This document shows positions 1 to 7,940 of a DNA stretch of 11,892 nt, one piece after another; position 1 is the first letter of the stretch; every line of letters begins with the position of its first letter. The notes under the pieces are model-generated. The model was not told the origin of the DNA. It saw only the letters and a program-made list of their open reading frames with translations, and made no database searches. Both the position numbers and the translations under genes were made by a program. The DNA is taken from positions 297 to 12,188 of the forward strand of contig DISA01000058.1 in NCBI GenBank assembly GCA_002421915.1. Direction: 5' to 3'. The stretch is from Gallionellaceae bacterium UBA6222 (GTDB lineage: Bacteria > Pseudomonadota > Gammaproteobacteria > Burkholderiales > Gallionellaceae).

Positions 1-37
1 GGGCGATGATGGCGATATTGCGAAGAGCGCGCGACAT
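1..37 (-). CDS. typA: TypA/BipA-like ribosome-associated GTPase, N-terminal 12 codons only
   Basis: Read on the minus strand, the first 37 bases translate as MSRALRNIAIIA and run off the window. RNIAIIA is the stretch that immediately precedes the P-loop (AHVDHGKTT) in the TypA/BipA family of translational GTPases, which act on ribosomes in stress and low-temperature adaptation. LepA begins differently (typically NFSIIAH), so TypA is preferred. A Shine-Dalgarno AGGAA lies a few bases before the ATG (plus-strand bases 44-48). The gene is divergent from the RNA helicase that follows. Only a dozen residues are visible, so the call rests on a short but characteristic string. Confidence 0.7.
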   Translation of the reverse strand, partial: MSRALRNIAIIA

Positions 38-65
38 GAAGAATTCCTGAAAACGAAAGGCCGCG

Positions 66-74
66 ATTCTAACA
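66..74 (-). promoter_or_regulatory. Extended -10 promoter element for the typA-like gene
   Basis: On the minus strand this reads TGTTAGAAT, an extended -10 element (TGn followed by TAGAAT), ending about 28 bases before the typA ATG. The hexamer 17 bp upstream (bases 89-94) is a poor -35 match, as is common for extended -10 promoters. It overlaps an inverted repeat at 89-107, TTCTGA-N7-TCAGAA. This is a motif match only. Confidence 0.45.
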
Positions 75-237
75 TAACTCAGTGGATTTTCTGATGAAAT
101 TTCAGAATAGTGTTACTCCGGCCAAGGAATCCGCACATGAAAAAATCGATGACAGGGCTCCAGGGGGGCATGAGCGACGATTTGTACCCTGCTTGAAATC
201 CTGTCGAACCATCTCTGGAAAAATTTATTAATCTTTA

Positions 238-266
238 CTGGCACTTCCCTGCGTTTTCTGTATAAT
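238..266 (+). promoter_or_regulatory. Probable sigma70 promoter for rhlE
   Basis: A perfect -10 TATAAT lies at 261-266, with a 4/6 match to the -35 consensus (CTGGCA, 238-243) at the ideal 17-bp spacing. Transcription would start near 273, giving a leader of about 190 nt before the helicase ATG. That is long for this kind of gene. It is the best promoter-like match seen in the window. Confidence 0.6.
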
Positions 267-343
267 TCGCCACTCCTCACGTTGAGTCGTGAGTGTTTTA
301 TCGCTCCCTGACCCTCTCTCTTTCAGAATCCCCTGAAATTGTA

Positions 344-454
344 ATGACTTCCCGGTTAGCGACGATATTTTTTCGCCGCGTGGTGGTTGTTGCGATTTCC
401 CGTTTCCCTCGGGTATTGCCGTTTTCCGCCTGCGAAAACTTTTACCTGAAATAA
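344..454 (+). CDS. Possible 36-codon leader ORF upstream of rhlE
   Basis: The ATG at 344 opens a frame of 36 codons ending in TAA at 452-454. The product is short, basic and hydrophobic, with FFRR followed by four valines near the middle. The stop overlaps the helicase Shine-Dalgarno (AAGGAA, 453-458), and the ORF is in the same frame as rhlE, separated by one stop and three codons. No good ribosome binding site precedes the ATG, and no protein family is recognised. It could be a leader peptide coupled to rhlE or a chance ORF; chance is at least as likely. Confidence 0.25.
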   Translation: MTSRLATIFFRRVVVVAISRFPRVLPFSACENFYLK

Positions 455-463
455 GGAAACACT

Positions 464-1915
<1,452 letters not shown>

Positions 1916-1932
1916 TTTTCCGGAATGCGCAT

Positions 1933-1962
1933 AAAAAGGCACGCTGATCGCGTGCCTTTTTT
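1933..1962 (+). terminator. Rho-independent terminator of rhlE
   Basis: A perfect 12-bp stem (AAAAAGGCACGC, 1933-1944, with 1950-1961) encloses the 5-base loop TGATC and ends in a run of six T (1957-1962). The A-tract on the left arm means it could also work on the opposite strand. It lies 18 bases past the rhlE stop. Confidence 0.92.
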
Positions 1963-1971
1963 ATTTCGGCA

Positions 1972-2000
1972 TTGCCGGTTGTCTTGCCCCCGGCTATCTA
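1972..2000 (+). promoter_or_regulatory. Weak candidate promoter for map-glnD
   Basis: Directly after the rhlE terminator, TTGCCG (1972-1977, 4/6 match) and TATCTA (1995-2000, 3/6 match) are 17 bp apart, with an overlapping alternative -10 TAATAT at 1999-2004. A promoter must lie here if the terminator is efficient, because map starts at 2036. The exact boxes are uncertain. Confidence 0.35.
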
Positions 2001-2035
2001 ATATCCTCGCCGCCCGCGCTTTGGAATCTTCAATT

Positions 2036-2827
2036 ATGCCGATCAGTATCAAAACACCGCAGGAAATCGAAAAGATGCGCATTGCCGGCCGCCTGGCCGG
2101 TGAGGTGCTGGATTACATCGCGCCTTTCGTGCAGACGGGCGTCACCACGGATGAACTCGATAAACTCTGCCACGACTACATGGTGGGCGTGCAGGGCTGC
2201 ATTCCGGCGCCGCTCAACTATGCGCCGGGCGGGCATGCGCCCTATCCAAAATCCATCTGCACTTCGATCAATCACCAGGTCTGTCACGGCGTGCCGAGCG
2301 ACAAGAAACTGAAGAACGGCGACATCGTCAATCTGGACATCACCACCATCAAGGATGGCTGGCACGGCGATACCAGCCGCATGTACTACGTGGGCGAACC
2401 TTCTATTCAGGCCAAACGCCTGTGCGAAAAGACCTATGAGGCGATGTGGCGCGGCATCCGCACGGTACGCGCCGGCGCGCATCTGGGCGACATCGGTCAC
2501 GCCATTCAAACTTTTGCGGAGAGTCTCGGTTATGGCGTGGTGCGCGAGTTCTGCGGTCACGGCATCGGCAGCAAATTCCACGAGGAGCCGCAGGTGCTGC
2601 ACTACGGCAAACCCGGCAGCGGAATCAAACTGGAAGCGGGCATGATTTTTACCATTGAGCCGATGATTAACGCCGGCAAGGCAGGAATCAAGCAGTTGGG
2701 CGACGGCTGGACCGTGGTCACCAAAGACCATAGCCTGTCTGCGCAGTGGGAACACACTATTCTGGTCACACCGGACGGGTTCGAGGTGCTGACCCTTTCC
2801 GCCGGATCACCGCCCATCCCCGACTGA
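2036..2827 (+). CDS. map: Type I methionine aminopeptidase
   Basis: This 263-residue cytoplasmic metalloenzyme removes the initiator methionine from nascent proteins. The pita-bread fold's metal ligands are all present: D101, D112, H175, E208 and E239, plus the substrate-contacting H84 (in CHGVP). The frame is open back to an ATG at 1925, but that extension would run through the rhlE terminator and adds 37 unrelated residues. The ATG at 2036, with GGAA nine bases upstream and the usual MPISIKTPQEIEKMR start, is therefore chosen. Compared with the E. coli enzyme there is a small insertion before the PYPKS segment (NYAPGGHA), which I believe is common in betaproteobacteria. It is followed 10 nt later by glnD, so the two are very likely co-transcribed. 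Confidence 0.96.
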   Translation: MPISIKTPQEIEKMRIAGRLAGEVLDYIAPFVQTGVTTDELDKLCHDYMVGVQGCIPAPLNYAPGGHAPYPKSICTSINHQVCHGVPSDKKLKNGDIVNLDITTIKDGWHGDTSRMYYVGEPSIQAKRLCEKTYEAMWRGIRTVRAGAHLGDIGHAIQTFAESLGYGVVREFCGHGIGSKFHEEPQVLHYGKPGSGIKLEAGMIFTIEPMINAGKAGIKQLGDGWTVVTKDHSLSAQWEHTILVTPDGFEVLTLSAGSPPIPD

Positions 2828-2837
2828 ATCCTGCGCA

Positions 2838-5372
2838 ATGAAGACGCTTGCCGAGATTCGGGATAGTTTGCGCAGCGCGCGGCAGACATTGCTCGAACGC
2901 TACGCCACAGAACCAAATCCCGCCCGTTATCTGCGCGACCACACCCGTGTTATTGATGCACACTTGCGCCGACTCTGGCGCGCCTCCGGCCTGCCGGCCG
3001 GGTTGGCGCTGGTGGCCGTCGGCGGTTATGGCCGGGCCGAGCTGTATCCCCGATCCGACATCGATCTGCTGATCCTGCTCCCGCAGGAAGCGGACGGCGC
3101 GGTGCAGAACCGTTTGCAGGAGCTGGTCGGCCAATGGTGGGACACGGGGCTGGAGGTCGGTCACAGTGTGCGCACCGTGGCACAGTGTCTGGCCGCCAGC
3201 GATGACATTACGGTGCAGACCAATCTGCTGGAGGCACGGCTGATCGATGGTTCGGCTGAACTGTTCGGCACGCTGCAACAAACCCTGCACACGCATCTCG
3301 ATGTTCGGGCCTTCTATCTCGCGAAACAGCGCGAGCAAAGCGAACGGCACAATCGCTATACCGATATCGATTTCAACCTGGAACCCAATCTGAAAGAAAG
3401 CCCCGGAGGTCTGCGCGACCTGCACAGTGTGCTGTGGATCGCCCGCGCTGCCGGACTGGGCTGCACCTGGCACACGCTGGCACAAAACGGGCTGCTCTCG
3501 GCTGGCGAAACGCGCCAGATACAGCGTCACCAGCGCCTGTTGCAGGATATGCGTATCCGCCTGCACCAATTGTGCGGCCGCCACGACGACCGTCTGGTAT
3601 TTGACTACCAGCAACAGCTGGCGCAACAACTGCATATCGGGGCGACCCCGCAGTTGCGCGCCAGCGAGCGCATGATGCGCCGCTATTACCGCACCAAGCG
3701 CGAGGTACAGCTGCTCAACGATGTACTGATGCAAACCATGCGTGCACGCCTGTTTCCACAGGCGGAGACGCACGCCCTGAACCAACACTTCATCTCGCAC
3801 GGCGACAAACTGGGGGTGATCGACGACCAACTGTTCGAGCAATCGCCCGGCGCCATCCTGGAAAGTTTTTTCCTGCTGCAGCAACATACCGAGCTGACCG
3901 GCTTTTCCGCTGCCACCGTGCGTGCCTTGTGGCGTGCACGCCGCCTGATCGGCCGCGAATTTCGCGCTGACCCTGCCAACCGCGGGTTGTTCATGCGTAT
4001 TTTTCGCCACGGAACAGGCCTGACGCACATCCTGCGCCGCATGAACCAGATGGATATTCTGGGCCGCTACCTGCCCTCTTTCGGCCGTATCGTGGGGCAG
4101 ATGCAGCACGACTTGTTCCATGTCTATACCGTGGATGAACATATCCTGATGGTGGTGCGCAACCTGCGCCGCGCATCGCTGCCGGAATACGCGCACGAGT
4201 TCCCCCTGAGCAGCCGCCTGATCGGCCAGTTCGAACAGCCCTACCTGCTGCATCTGGCCGGCCTGTTCCATGACATCGCCAAAGGACGCGGCGGCGACCA
4301 TTCCCTGCTGGGGAGGCGCGATGCGATACGTTTCTGCCAACAGCACGGCATTACACAAAGCGACACGGCATTGATCGTCTGGCTGGTCGAACATCACCTG
4401 CTGATGTCATCCACCGCGCAAAAACAGGACTTGAGCGACCAGGATGTGATTGCCGCGTTTGCCGCCCGTCTCCCCGACGAGCGCCATTTGACTGCACTTT
4501 ATCTGTTGACCGTGGCGGATGTGCGCGGTACCAACCCGAAGATATGGAATGCGTGGAAAGGAAAATTGCTGGAAGATCTGTATCGGGCAGCGCGCCATTA
4601 TCTGGTGCACGGCAGGATTGCCGACCAGATCGGCGCGACACAGCGCGAGGCGGCCGCCATATTGAGCCTGGATGCGATCCAGCCGGAGTCCTACCGCGCC
4701 TTCTGGGCACAACTGGATGACGATTATTTCGTCCAGCATGATGCGCAAGAGATTGCCTGGCATACGCGTGTACTATCCCGACCGAAAGACACGGGCAAGC
4801 CCGTCATCAAAACCCGTTTGAGCCGGATCGGCGAGGGCTTGCAGGTGCTGATTTTCCAACCTGACCAGCCCTATCTATTCGCCCGTATTTGCAACTTCTT
4901 CGCGCGCCTGAACTACAACATCATGGAAGCAAAAGTCCATACCACCCAACTGGGTTTCGCACTGGACAGCTTTCTGGTGATGGACGCAAATAACGATAAG
5001 ACTGCCTATCGCGACGTGATGAACTACATCGAGTACGCGCTGGCCGAATACATCGGCAATGCCGCAACGATTCCGGAACCCGCCTTTGGCCGCCAGAGCC
5101 GCCAGCTCAAACATTTCCCCATCGCACCCGAGGTGGATATCCGGCTGGACGAAAAAGGACACTGCATTCTGTCCCTGATCGCGGGCGACCGCCCCGGGTT
5201 GCTGGCACGCATTGCCTACCTGCTGACCCGGCATCAAGTCACGATCCGTAGCGCCAAGATCAACACTCTGGGCGCGCGGGCGGAAGATACATTCTGGTTA
5301 GCGTGCAAGGAGTTACCCGATTCTCACGCTATCCAGACGTTGCGTGAGGCACTCCTCACACAACTCAAATAG
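2838..5372 (+). CDS. glnD: Bifunctional [protein-PII] uridylyltransferase/uridylyl-removing enzyme
   Basis: This 844-residue nitrogen sensor uridylylates PII (GlnB/GlnK) when glutamine is low and removes UMP when glutamine is high. Order of domains: N-terminal nucleotidyltransferase with GGYGR (62-66) and the catalytic pair SDID (D74, D76); a middle HD hydrolase domain with H435 upstream and the His-Asp pair H478-D479 in FHDIAKGRGGDHS; and two C-terminal ACT domains (about 669-745 and 776-844), the second holding the GDRPGLLARI glutamine-sensing type motif. Both active sites look intact. Length is slightly below the E. coli protein (about 890). The ATG at 2838 has no good Shine-Dalgarno and lies 10 nt after the map stop, so translation is probably coupled to map. 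No terminator was found after the stop. Confidence 0.96.
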   Translation: MKTLAEIRDSLRSARQTLLERYATEPNPARYLRDHTRVIDAHLRRLWRASGLPAGLALVAVGGYGRAELYPRSDIDLLILLPQEADGAVQNRLQELVGQWWDTGLEVGHSVRTVAQCLAASDDITVQTNLLEARLIDGSAELFGTLQQTLHTHLDVRAFYLAKQREQSERHNRYTDIDFNLEPNLKESPGGLRDLHSVLWIARAAGLGCTWHTLAQNGLLSAGETRQIQRHQRLLQDMRIRLHQLCGRHDDRLVFDYQQQLAQQLHIGATPQLRASERMMRRYYRTKREVQLLNDVLMQTMRARLFPQAETHALNQHFISHGDKLGVIDDQLFEQSPGAILESFFLLQQHTELTGFSAATVRALWRARRLIGREFRADPANRGLFMRIFRHGTGLTHILRRMNQMDILGRYLPSFGRIVGQMQHDLFHVYTVDEHILMVVRNLRRASLPEYAHEFPLSSRLIGQFEQPYLLHLAGLFHDIAKGRGGDHSLLGRRDAIRFCQQHGITQSDTALIVWLVEHHLLMSSTAQKQDLSDQDVIAAFAARLPDERHLTALYLLTVADVRGTNPKIWNAWKGKLLEDLYRAARHYLVHGRIADQIGATQREAAAILSLDAIQPESYRAFWAQLDDDYFVQHDAQEIAWHTRVLSRPKDTGKPVIKTRLSRIGEGLQVLIFQPDQPYLFARICNFFARLNYNIMEAKVHTTQLGFALDSFLVMDANNDKTAYRDVMNYIEYALAEYIGNAATIPEPAFGRQSRQLKHFPIAPEVDIRLDEKGHCILSLIAGDRPGLLARIAYLLTRHQVTIRSAKINTLGARAEDTFWLACKELPDSHAIQTLREALLTQLK

Positions 5373-5589
5373 TCACCATTCCTGCAAAAATAGGCCAAAT
5401 GGCATATTGACAAACGCCAATCATCCACAACCACCAGCCAAATCACGGCTTCCGTATCAAAGCATCTGCATCCATCCAACAACTTATGAGCAACTATATG
5501 TTTTATATATGTTTATTTAACTGTTTAATTTTTGTGCAATAAATCCAAAACGTAATAAGAACGGGCTTTCCACTGCACTGATCCCGCTT

Positions 5590-5646
5590 CCGTCCACAAA
5601 GTTATCCACAAGTTTTGTGGGTAAGAAAAAAATGCTTTGAGGACGG
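5590..5646. repeat. Nested inverted repeat built around the DnaA boxes
   Basis: The outer arms are 5590-5601 (CCGTCCACAAAG) and 5635-5646 (CTTTGAGGACGG), complementary at 11 of 12 positions. The inner arms are 5602-5611 and 5615-5624, complementary at 9 of 10, with the tenth being a G-U pair if transcribed. The left arms are contiguous. The right arms are separated by a 10-base A-rich bulge (5625-5634). The apical loop is GTT (5612-5614). As RNA this would be a long hairpin of about 21 pairs. Confidence 0.75.
5602..5610 (+). promoter_or_regulatory. Perfect DnaA box
   Basis: TTATCCACA matches the high-affinity DnaA binding consensus at all nine positions. A second site facing the opposite way (5616-5624) differs from it at one base, and a third (5421-5429, same direction) also differs at one base. 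Three such sites in about 200 bp of non-coding DNA, next to an AT-rich block, are unlikely to be chance, but binding is not shown. Confidence 0.55.
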
Positions 5647-5751
5647 CAGGTTAGCGCACAGGCGATGCATGATCAGGTGGCTCGCCTTGCTCAAACCTGT
5701 GCTGACAGGCTACAGTTCGCCCTTGAAATTTTCGCCCTGTGGAGACATCAC

Positions 5752-6357
5752 GTGTTCAATCTCATCGAAGCGGCCGGCTGGCCAATCTGGTTGCTTATTC
5801 TCTCATCGCTAATCGCAGTCACCCTGATCGTTGAACGCCTGATCTACCTGCGCAGAAAGAATGTCATTCCCCCAAAGTTGTTGGACGAAGTAATACACGA
5901 ACTGAAACAGCGCGGAGTCAGCACGCAGATGCTGGACAATTTGTCCACGGGTTCACCGCTGGGCAGGGTGTTCGCCGCCGGACTGAAAAATATCAAAAGC
6001 TCGCCGCAAGTGATGAAGGAATCAATCGAGGAAGCGGGGCGCGGGGCCAGTCATGAGATGGAGCGCTTTCTGACCACTCTGGGCACCATCGCGTCGATCA
6101 GCCCCCTGCTCGGCCTGTTCGGTACGCTGGTCGGCATGATCGAGATTTTCGGGGCGCAAAATGCCGGCGGGAGCAATCCGGCCGAACTGGCGCACGGTAT
6201 TTCAGTGGCGCTGTACAACACCGCCTTTGGCCTGATCGTCGCCATCCCCAGCATGATCGCCTATCGTCACTTCCGTGCAATGGTTGATTCGTTCACCATC
6301 GAAATGGAACAACAAGCCGTCAAACTGGTGGAAATCGTGCACGGTGAACGCAAATGA
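5752..6357 (+). CDS. exbB: ExbB/TolQ-family proton channel subunit
   Basis: This inner-membrane protein of the MotA/TolQ/ExbB family (201 residues) would form the pentameric stator that uses proton flow to energise a TonB- or TolA-type partner. Three membrane segments are visible: about 10-33, 107-133 (containing GLFGTLVGMIEIF) and 149-171 (containing ALYNTAFGLIVAIP). The frame is open back to an ATG at 5665, but that has no ribosome binding site. GTG at 5752 has GGAG seven bases upstream and gives the family-like start MFNLIEAAGWPIW, so it is chosen. The gene overlaps exbD by 4 nt (ATGA). The glutamate that E. coli ExbB and TolQ have in GIAEAL of the third segment is valine here (V152). With no tonB, tolA or pal nearby, ExbB and TolQ cannot be told apart. 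Confidence 0.87.
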   Translation: MFNLIEAAGWPIWLLILSSLIAVTLIVERLIYLRRKNVIPPKLLDEVIHELKQRGVSTQMLDNLSTGSPLGRVFAAGLKNIKSSPQVMKESIEEAGRGASHEMERFLTTLGTIASISPLLGLFGTLVGMIEIFGAQNAGGSNPAELAHGISVALYNTAFGLIVAIPSMIAYRHFRAMVDSFTIEMEQQAVKLVEIVHGERK

Positions 6358-6773
6358 ATTTCCGGCGCGGCCACGATCGTGAAACTCCGGAGATCAATCT
6401 GATCCCGATGATCGATGTGCTGCTGGTGATCCTCATCTTTCTGATGGTCACCACCAGTTACGGGAAATTTTCCGAGCTGCAGATCAATTTGCCGCAAGCC
6501 GCCGGGGCAGGCAGCGCAGTTCCGGTCAGCAAGCCGATCACGGTCGCGGTGGACACCAATGAGTATTACGCGATTGATGGCAAACGTGTCACCTTCAAAA
6601 ATCTGGGTGAGTTCGCCCAGGCTTTGCGTTTGGCAGCCAGCAACGAACCCGACCCGGTGATAGTGATCAATGCCGATGCCAAAGCCTCCCATCAATCGGT
6701 GATCGCCATCATGGAAGCGGCGCGCCAGGCCGGATACGGCCGTATCACTTTCACCACCCGTTCAGACAAATAA
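6354..6773 (+). CDS. exbD: ExbD/TolR-family biopolymer transport protein
   Basis: This 139-residue single-pass inner-membrane protein pairs with the ExbB-like protein just upstream. Its start overlaps the exbB stop by 4 nt, implying coupled translation. After a short charged N terminus comes the family signature PEINLIPMIDVLLVILIF. The membrane aspartate D21, which carries the proton in this family (E. coli ExbD D25, TolR D23), is present. The rest, from about residue 40, is the periplasmic domain, ending with the usual conserved AGYGRITFTT region. Length matches the family. It could equally be named tolR. The stop is four bases before the lpxK start, so both are in one operon. Confidence 0.9.
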   Translation: MNFRRGHDRETPEINLIPMIDVLLVILIFLMVTTSYGKFSELQINLPQAAGAGSAVPVSKPITVAVDTNEYYAIDGKRVTFKNLGEFAQALRLAASNEPDPVIVINADAKASHQSVIAIMEAARQAGYGRITFTTRSDK

Positions 6774-6777
6774 GGCA

Positions 6778-7755
6778 ATGCGCGGCCTGCCCAATTACTG
6801 GTATCACCTGACCCCGCTGCATTTTCTGTTATACCCGATCAGCCTGATTTTCCGCGCCATCGCCGCCCTGCGCCGCATATGCTACCGCCTGCACCTGTTG
6901 TCATCCGTCAGACTGCCGGTACCGGTAATCGTGATCGGCAACATCAGCATTGGCGGCACCGGCAAGACGCCGCTCACCCTGAGTCTGGTGCAGCAGATGA
7001 TTGACCTGGGCTGGCATCCGGGCATCGTCAGCCGGGGTTACGGCGGCAAAGGCGATTCCCTGTTGCGTGAAGTACAGGCTGGCGATCTGGCCAACGAAGT
7101 GGGTGATGAGCCGCTGCTTATGGCGCAACGCAAATTGTGTCCGGTATGGACAGGACGCGACCGTCCCGCTGCTGCATTTGCCCTGCTGCGGGCGCACCCG
7201 GAGTGCGATGTCATCTTCAGCGACGACGGCCTGCAGCATTACCGCCTGCAGCGCGATGTGGAAATCGCCGTCATCGATGGCGAACGGCGTTTCGGCAACG
7301 GCCTGTTGCTGCCTGCCGGTCCCCTGCGCGAACCGGCATCACGCCTGCAACAAGTGGATGCGGTGGTCGTCAATGGCGGTGTGGCACAAGACGGCGAATT
7401 CTCCATGCAACTGGAGGGCACCCGTTTCTATAATCTGCTCAACCCGGAGTTGCTCCGGACAGCAGGTGATTTTGCCGGACAACAGTTGCACGCCATCGCG
7501 GGTATCGGGTATCCGCAGCGTTTCTTCGCGCACCTGCAACAATTCGGTTTGCAATGTACCCAGCATGCCTTTCCGGATCACCATGTTTATACCCCGTCAG
7601 AGCTATCCTTCGATAACACGGATGCGCTGCTCATGACCGAAAAAGATGCGGTAAAATGCGCCGCATTCGCCACCGAGAATTATTGGGTTTTACGTGTGGA
7701 TGCGCAGGTCAGTCCGGCGCTCGCTCAACTTATCATCGAAAAGGTTACGCCATAA
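6778..7755 (+). CDS. lpxK: Tetraacyldisaccharide 4'-kinase (lipid A kinase)
   Basis: This 325-residue inner-membrane-associated kinase phosphorylates the 4' position of the tetraacyldisaccharide 1-phosphate to give lipid IVA, a late step of lipid A synthesis. An N-terminal hydrophobic helix (about 13-31) is followed by the LpxK P-loop, GNISIGGTGKTP (54-65, with K63 and T64). Next come SRGYGGK and the hallmark DDGLQH (149-154), whose acidic residues serve in metal binding and catalysis. The length is like E. coli LpxK (328). Only four bases separate it from exbD, and its stop shares a base with the next start (TAATG). The AAGG before the start is unusually close, so coupling from exbD is likely. 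Confidence 0.96.
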   Translation: MRGLPNYWYHLTPLHFLLYPISLIFRAIAALRRICYRLHLLSSVRLPVPVIVIGNISIGGTGKTPLTLSLVQQMIDLGWHPGIVSRGYGGKGDSLLREVQAGDLANEVGDEPLLMAQRKLCPVWTGRDRPAAAFALLRAHPECDVIFSDDGLQHYRLQRDVEIAVIDGERRFGNGLLLPAGPLREPASRLQQVDAVVVNGGVAQDGEFSMQLEGTRFYNLLNPELLRTAGDFAGQQLHAIAGIGYPQRFFAHLQQFGLQCTQHAFPDHHVYTPSELSFDNTDALLMTEKDAVKCAAFATENYWVLRVDAQVSPALAQLIIEKVTP

Positions 7756-7940
7756 TGGATGCCAAACTGCTCGATATTCTGGTTTGCCCGCTGTGCAAAT
7801 CGCCGCTGGTCTACCGTAAAACCGAACAGGAACTGGTGTGCAAGGCTGATCGCTTGGCATTCGCCATTAAGGATGACATCCCGGTGATGCTGGCGGATGA
7901 GGCCCGCACCATGACTGTGGAAGAAGTCGAAAAACTCTGA
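7755..7940 (+). CDS. ycaR: YcaR/Trm112-family small protein
   Basis: This 61-residue protein belongs to the Trm112/YcaR (UPF0434) family, which almost always lies between lpxK and kdsB in proteobacteria. Visible hallmarks are the opening MDAKLLDILVCPLCK with the CPxC pair (C11, C14), a third cysteine C29, and RLAF followed by DDIPVML. Eukaryotic and archaeal Trm112 activates methyltransferases; the bacterial role is not established, so none is assigned. The frame is open back to 7656 inside lpxK, but the ATG at 7755, sharing a base with the lpxK stop, gives the canonical start. The stop overlaps the kdsB ATG (TGATG). Confidence 0.93.
   Translation: MDAKLLDILVCPLCKSPLVYRKTEQELVCKADRLAFAIKDDIPVMLADEARTMTVEEVEKL

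Larger units (their letters stand above)
38..463. other. Divergent intergenic region and rhlE leader
   Basis: This 426-base stretch separates the typA-like gene from the helicase gene. From left to right it holds the typA ribosome binding site and promoter (44-74), an inverted repeat over the typA -35 area (89-107), and a 19-codon ORF with a good Shine-Dalgarno (137-196). It then holds a sigma70-like promoter facing right (238-266), two six-base-pair hairpins with six-base loops (276-293 and 321-338), and a 36-codon ORF (344-454) that ends at the helicase ribosome binding site. No RNA family was recognised. Confidence 0.6.
5373..5751. other. 379-nt intergenic region with AT-rich block, DnaA boxes and nested inverted repeat
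   Basis: No gene is supported here. The left part (5407-5412) has a TTGACA with no matching -10, and a near-consensus DnaA box TCATCCACA (5421-5429). Bases about 5483-5548 are strikingly AT-rich for this genome. A perfect DnaA box TTATCCACA sits at 5602-5610, with an inverted near-match (TTACCCACA on the minus strand) at 5616-5624. These form the inner part of a larger inverted repeat (5590-5646). A poor promoter match (TTGCTC 5687-5692, TACAGT 5711-5716, 18-bp spacing) may drive the exbB operon. The region ends with the exbB ribosome binding site. Confidence 0.7.

Noticed and set aside
1925..2035. N-terminal extension of map by 37 codons
   Set aside because: It runs through the rhlE terminator stem and gives residues unlike methionine aminopeptidases. 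The ATG at 2036 gives the normal family start.
2766..4397. 543-codon open frame on the minus strand, opposite glnD
   Set aside because: It is antisense to intact glnD, its product resembles no protein family I know, and it has no ribosome binding site that I could support.
5391..5405. Possible glnD terminator around GCCAAATGGC
   Set aside because: The stem would be only four pairs with a two-base loop and no T-run follows.
5407..5435. Perfect -35 hexamer TTGACA after glnD
   Set aside because: No -10-like hexamer occurs 16-18 bases downstream; the sequence there is CA-rich.
5615..5812. 65-codon ORF across the exbB start
   Set aside because: No ribosome binding site, overlaps exbB in another frame, and its first codons lie in the inverted repeat.
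7656..7754. N-terminal extension of the YcaR-like gene inside lpxK
   Set aside because: It would overlap lpxK by about 100 bases. The canonical start at 7755 shares one base with the lpxK stop.
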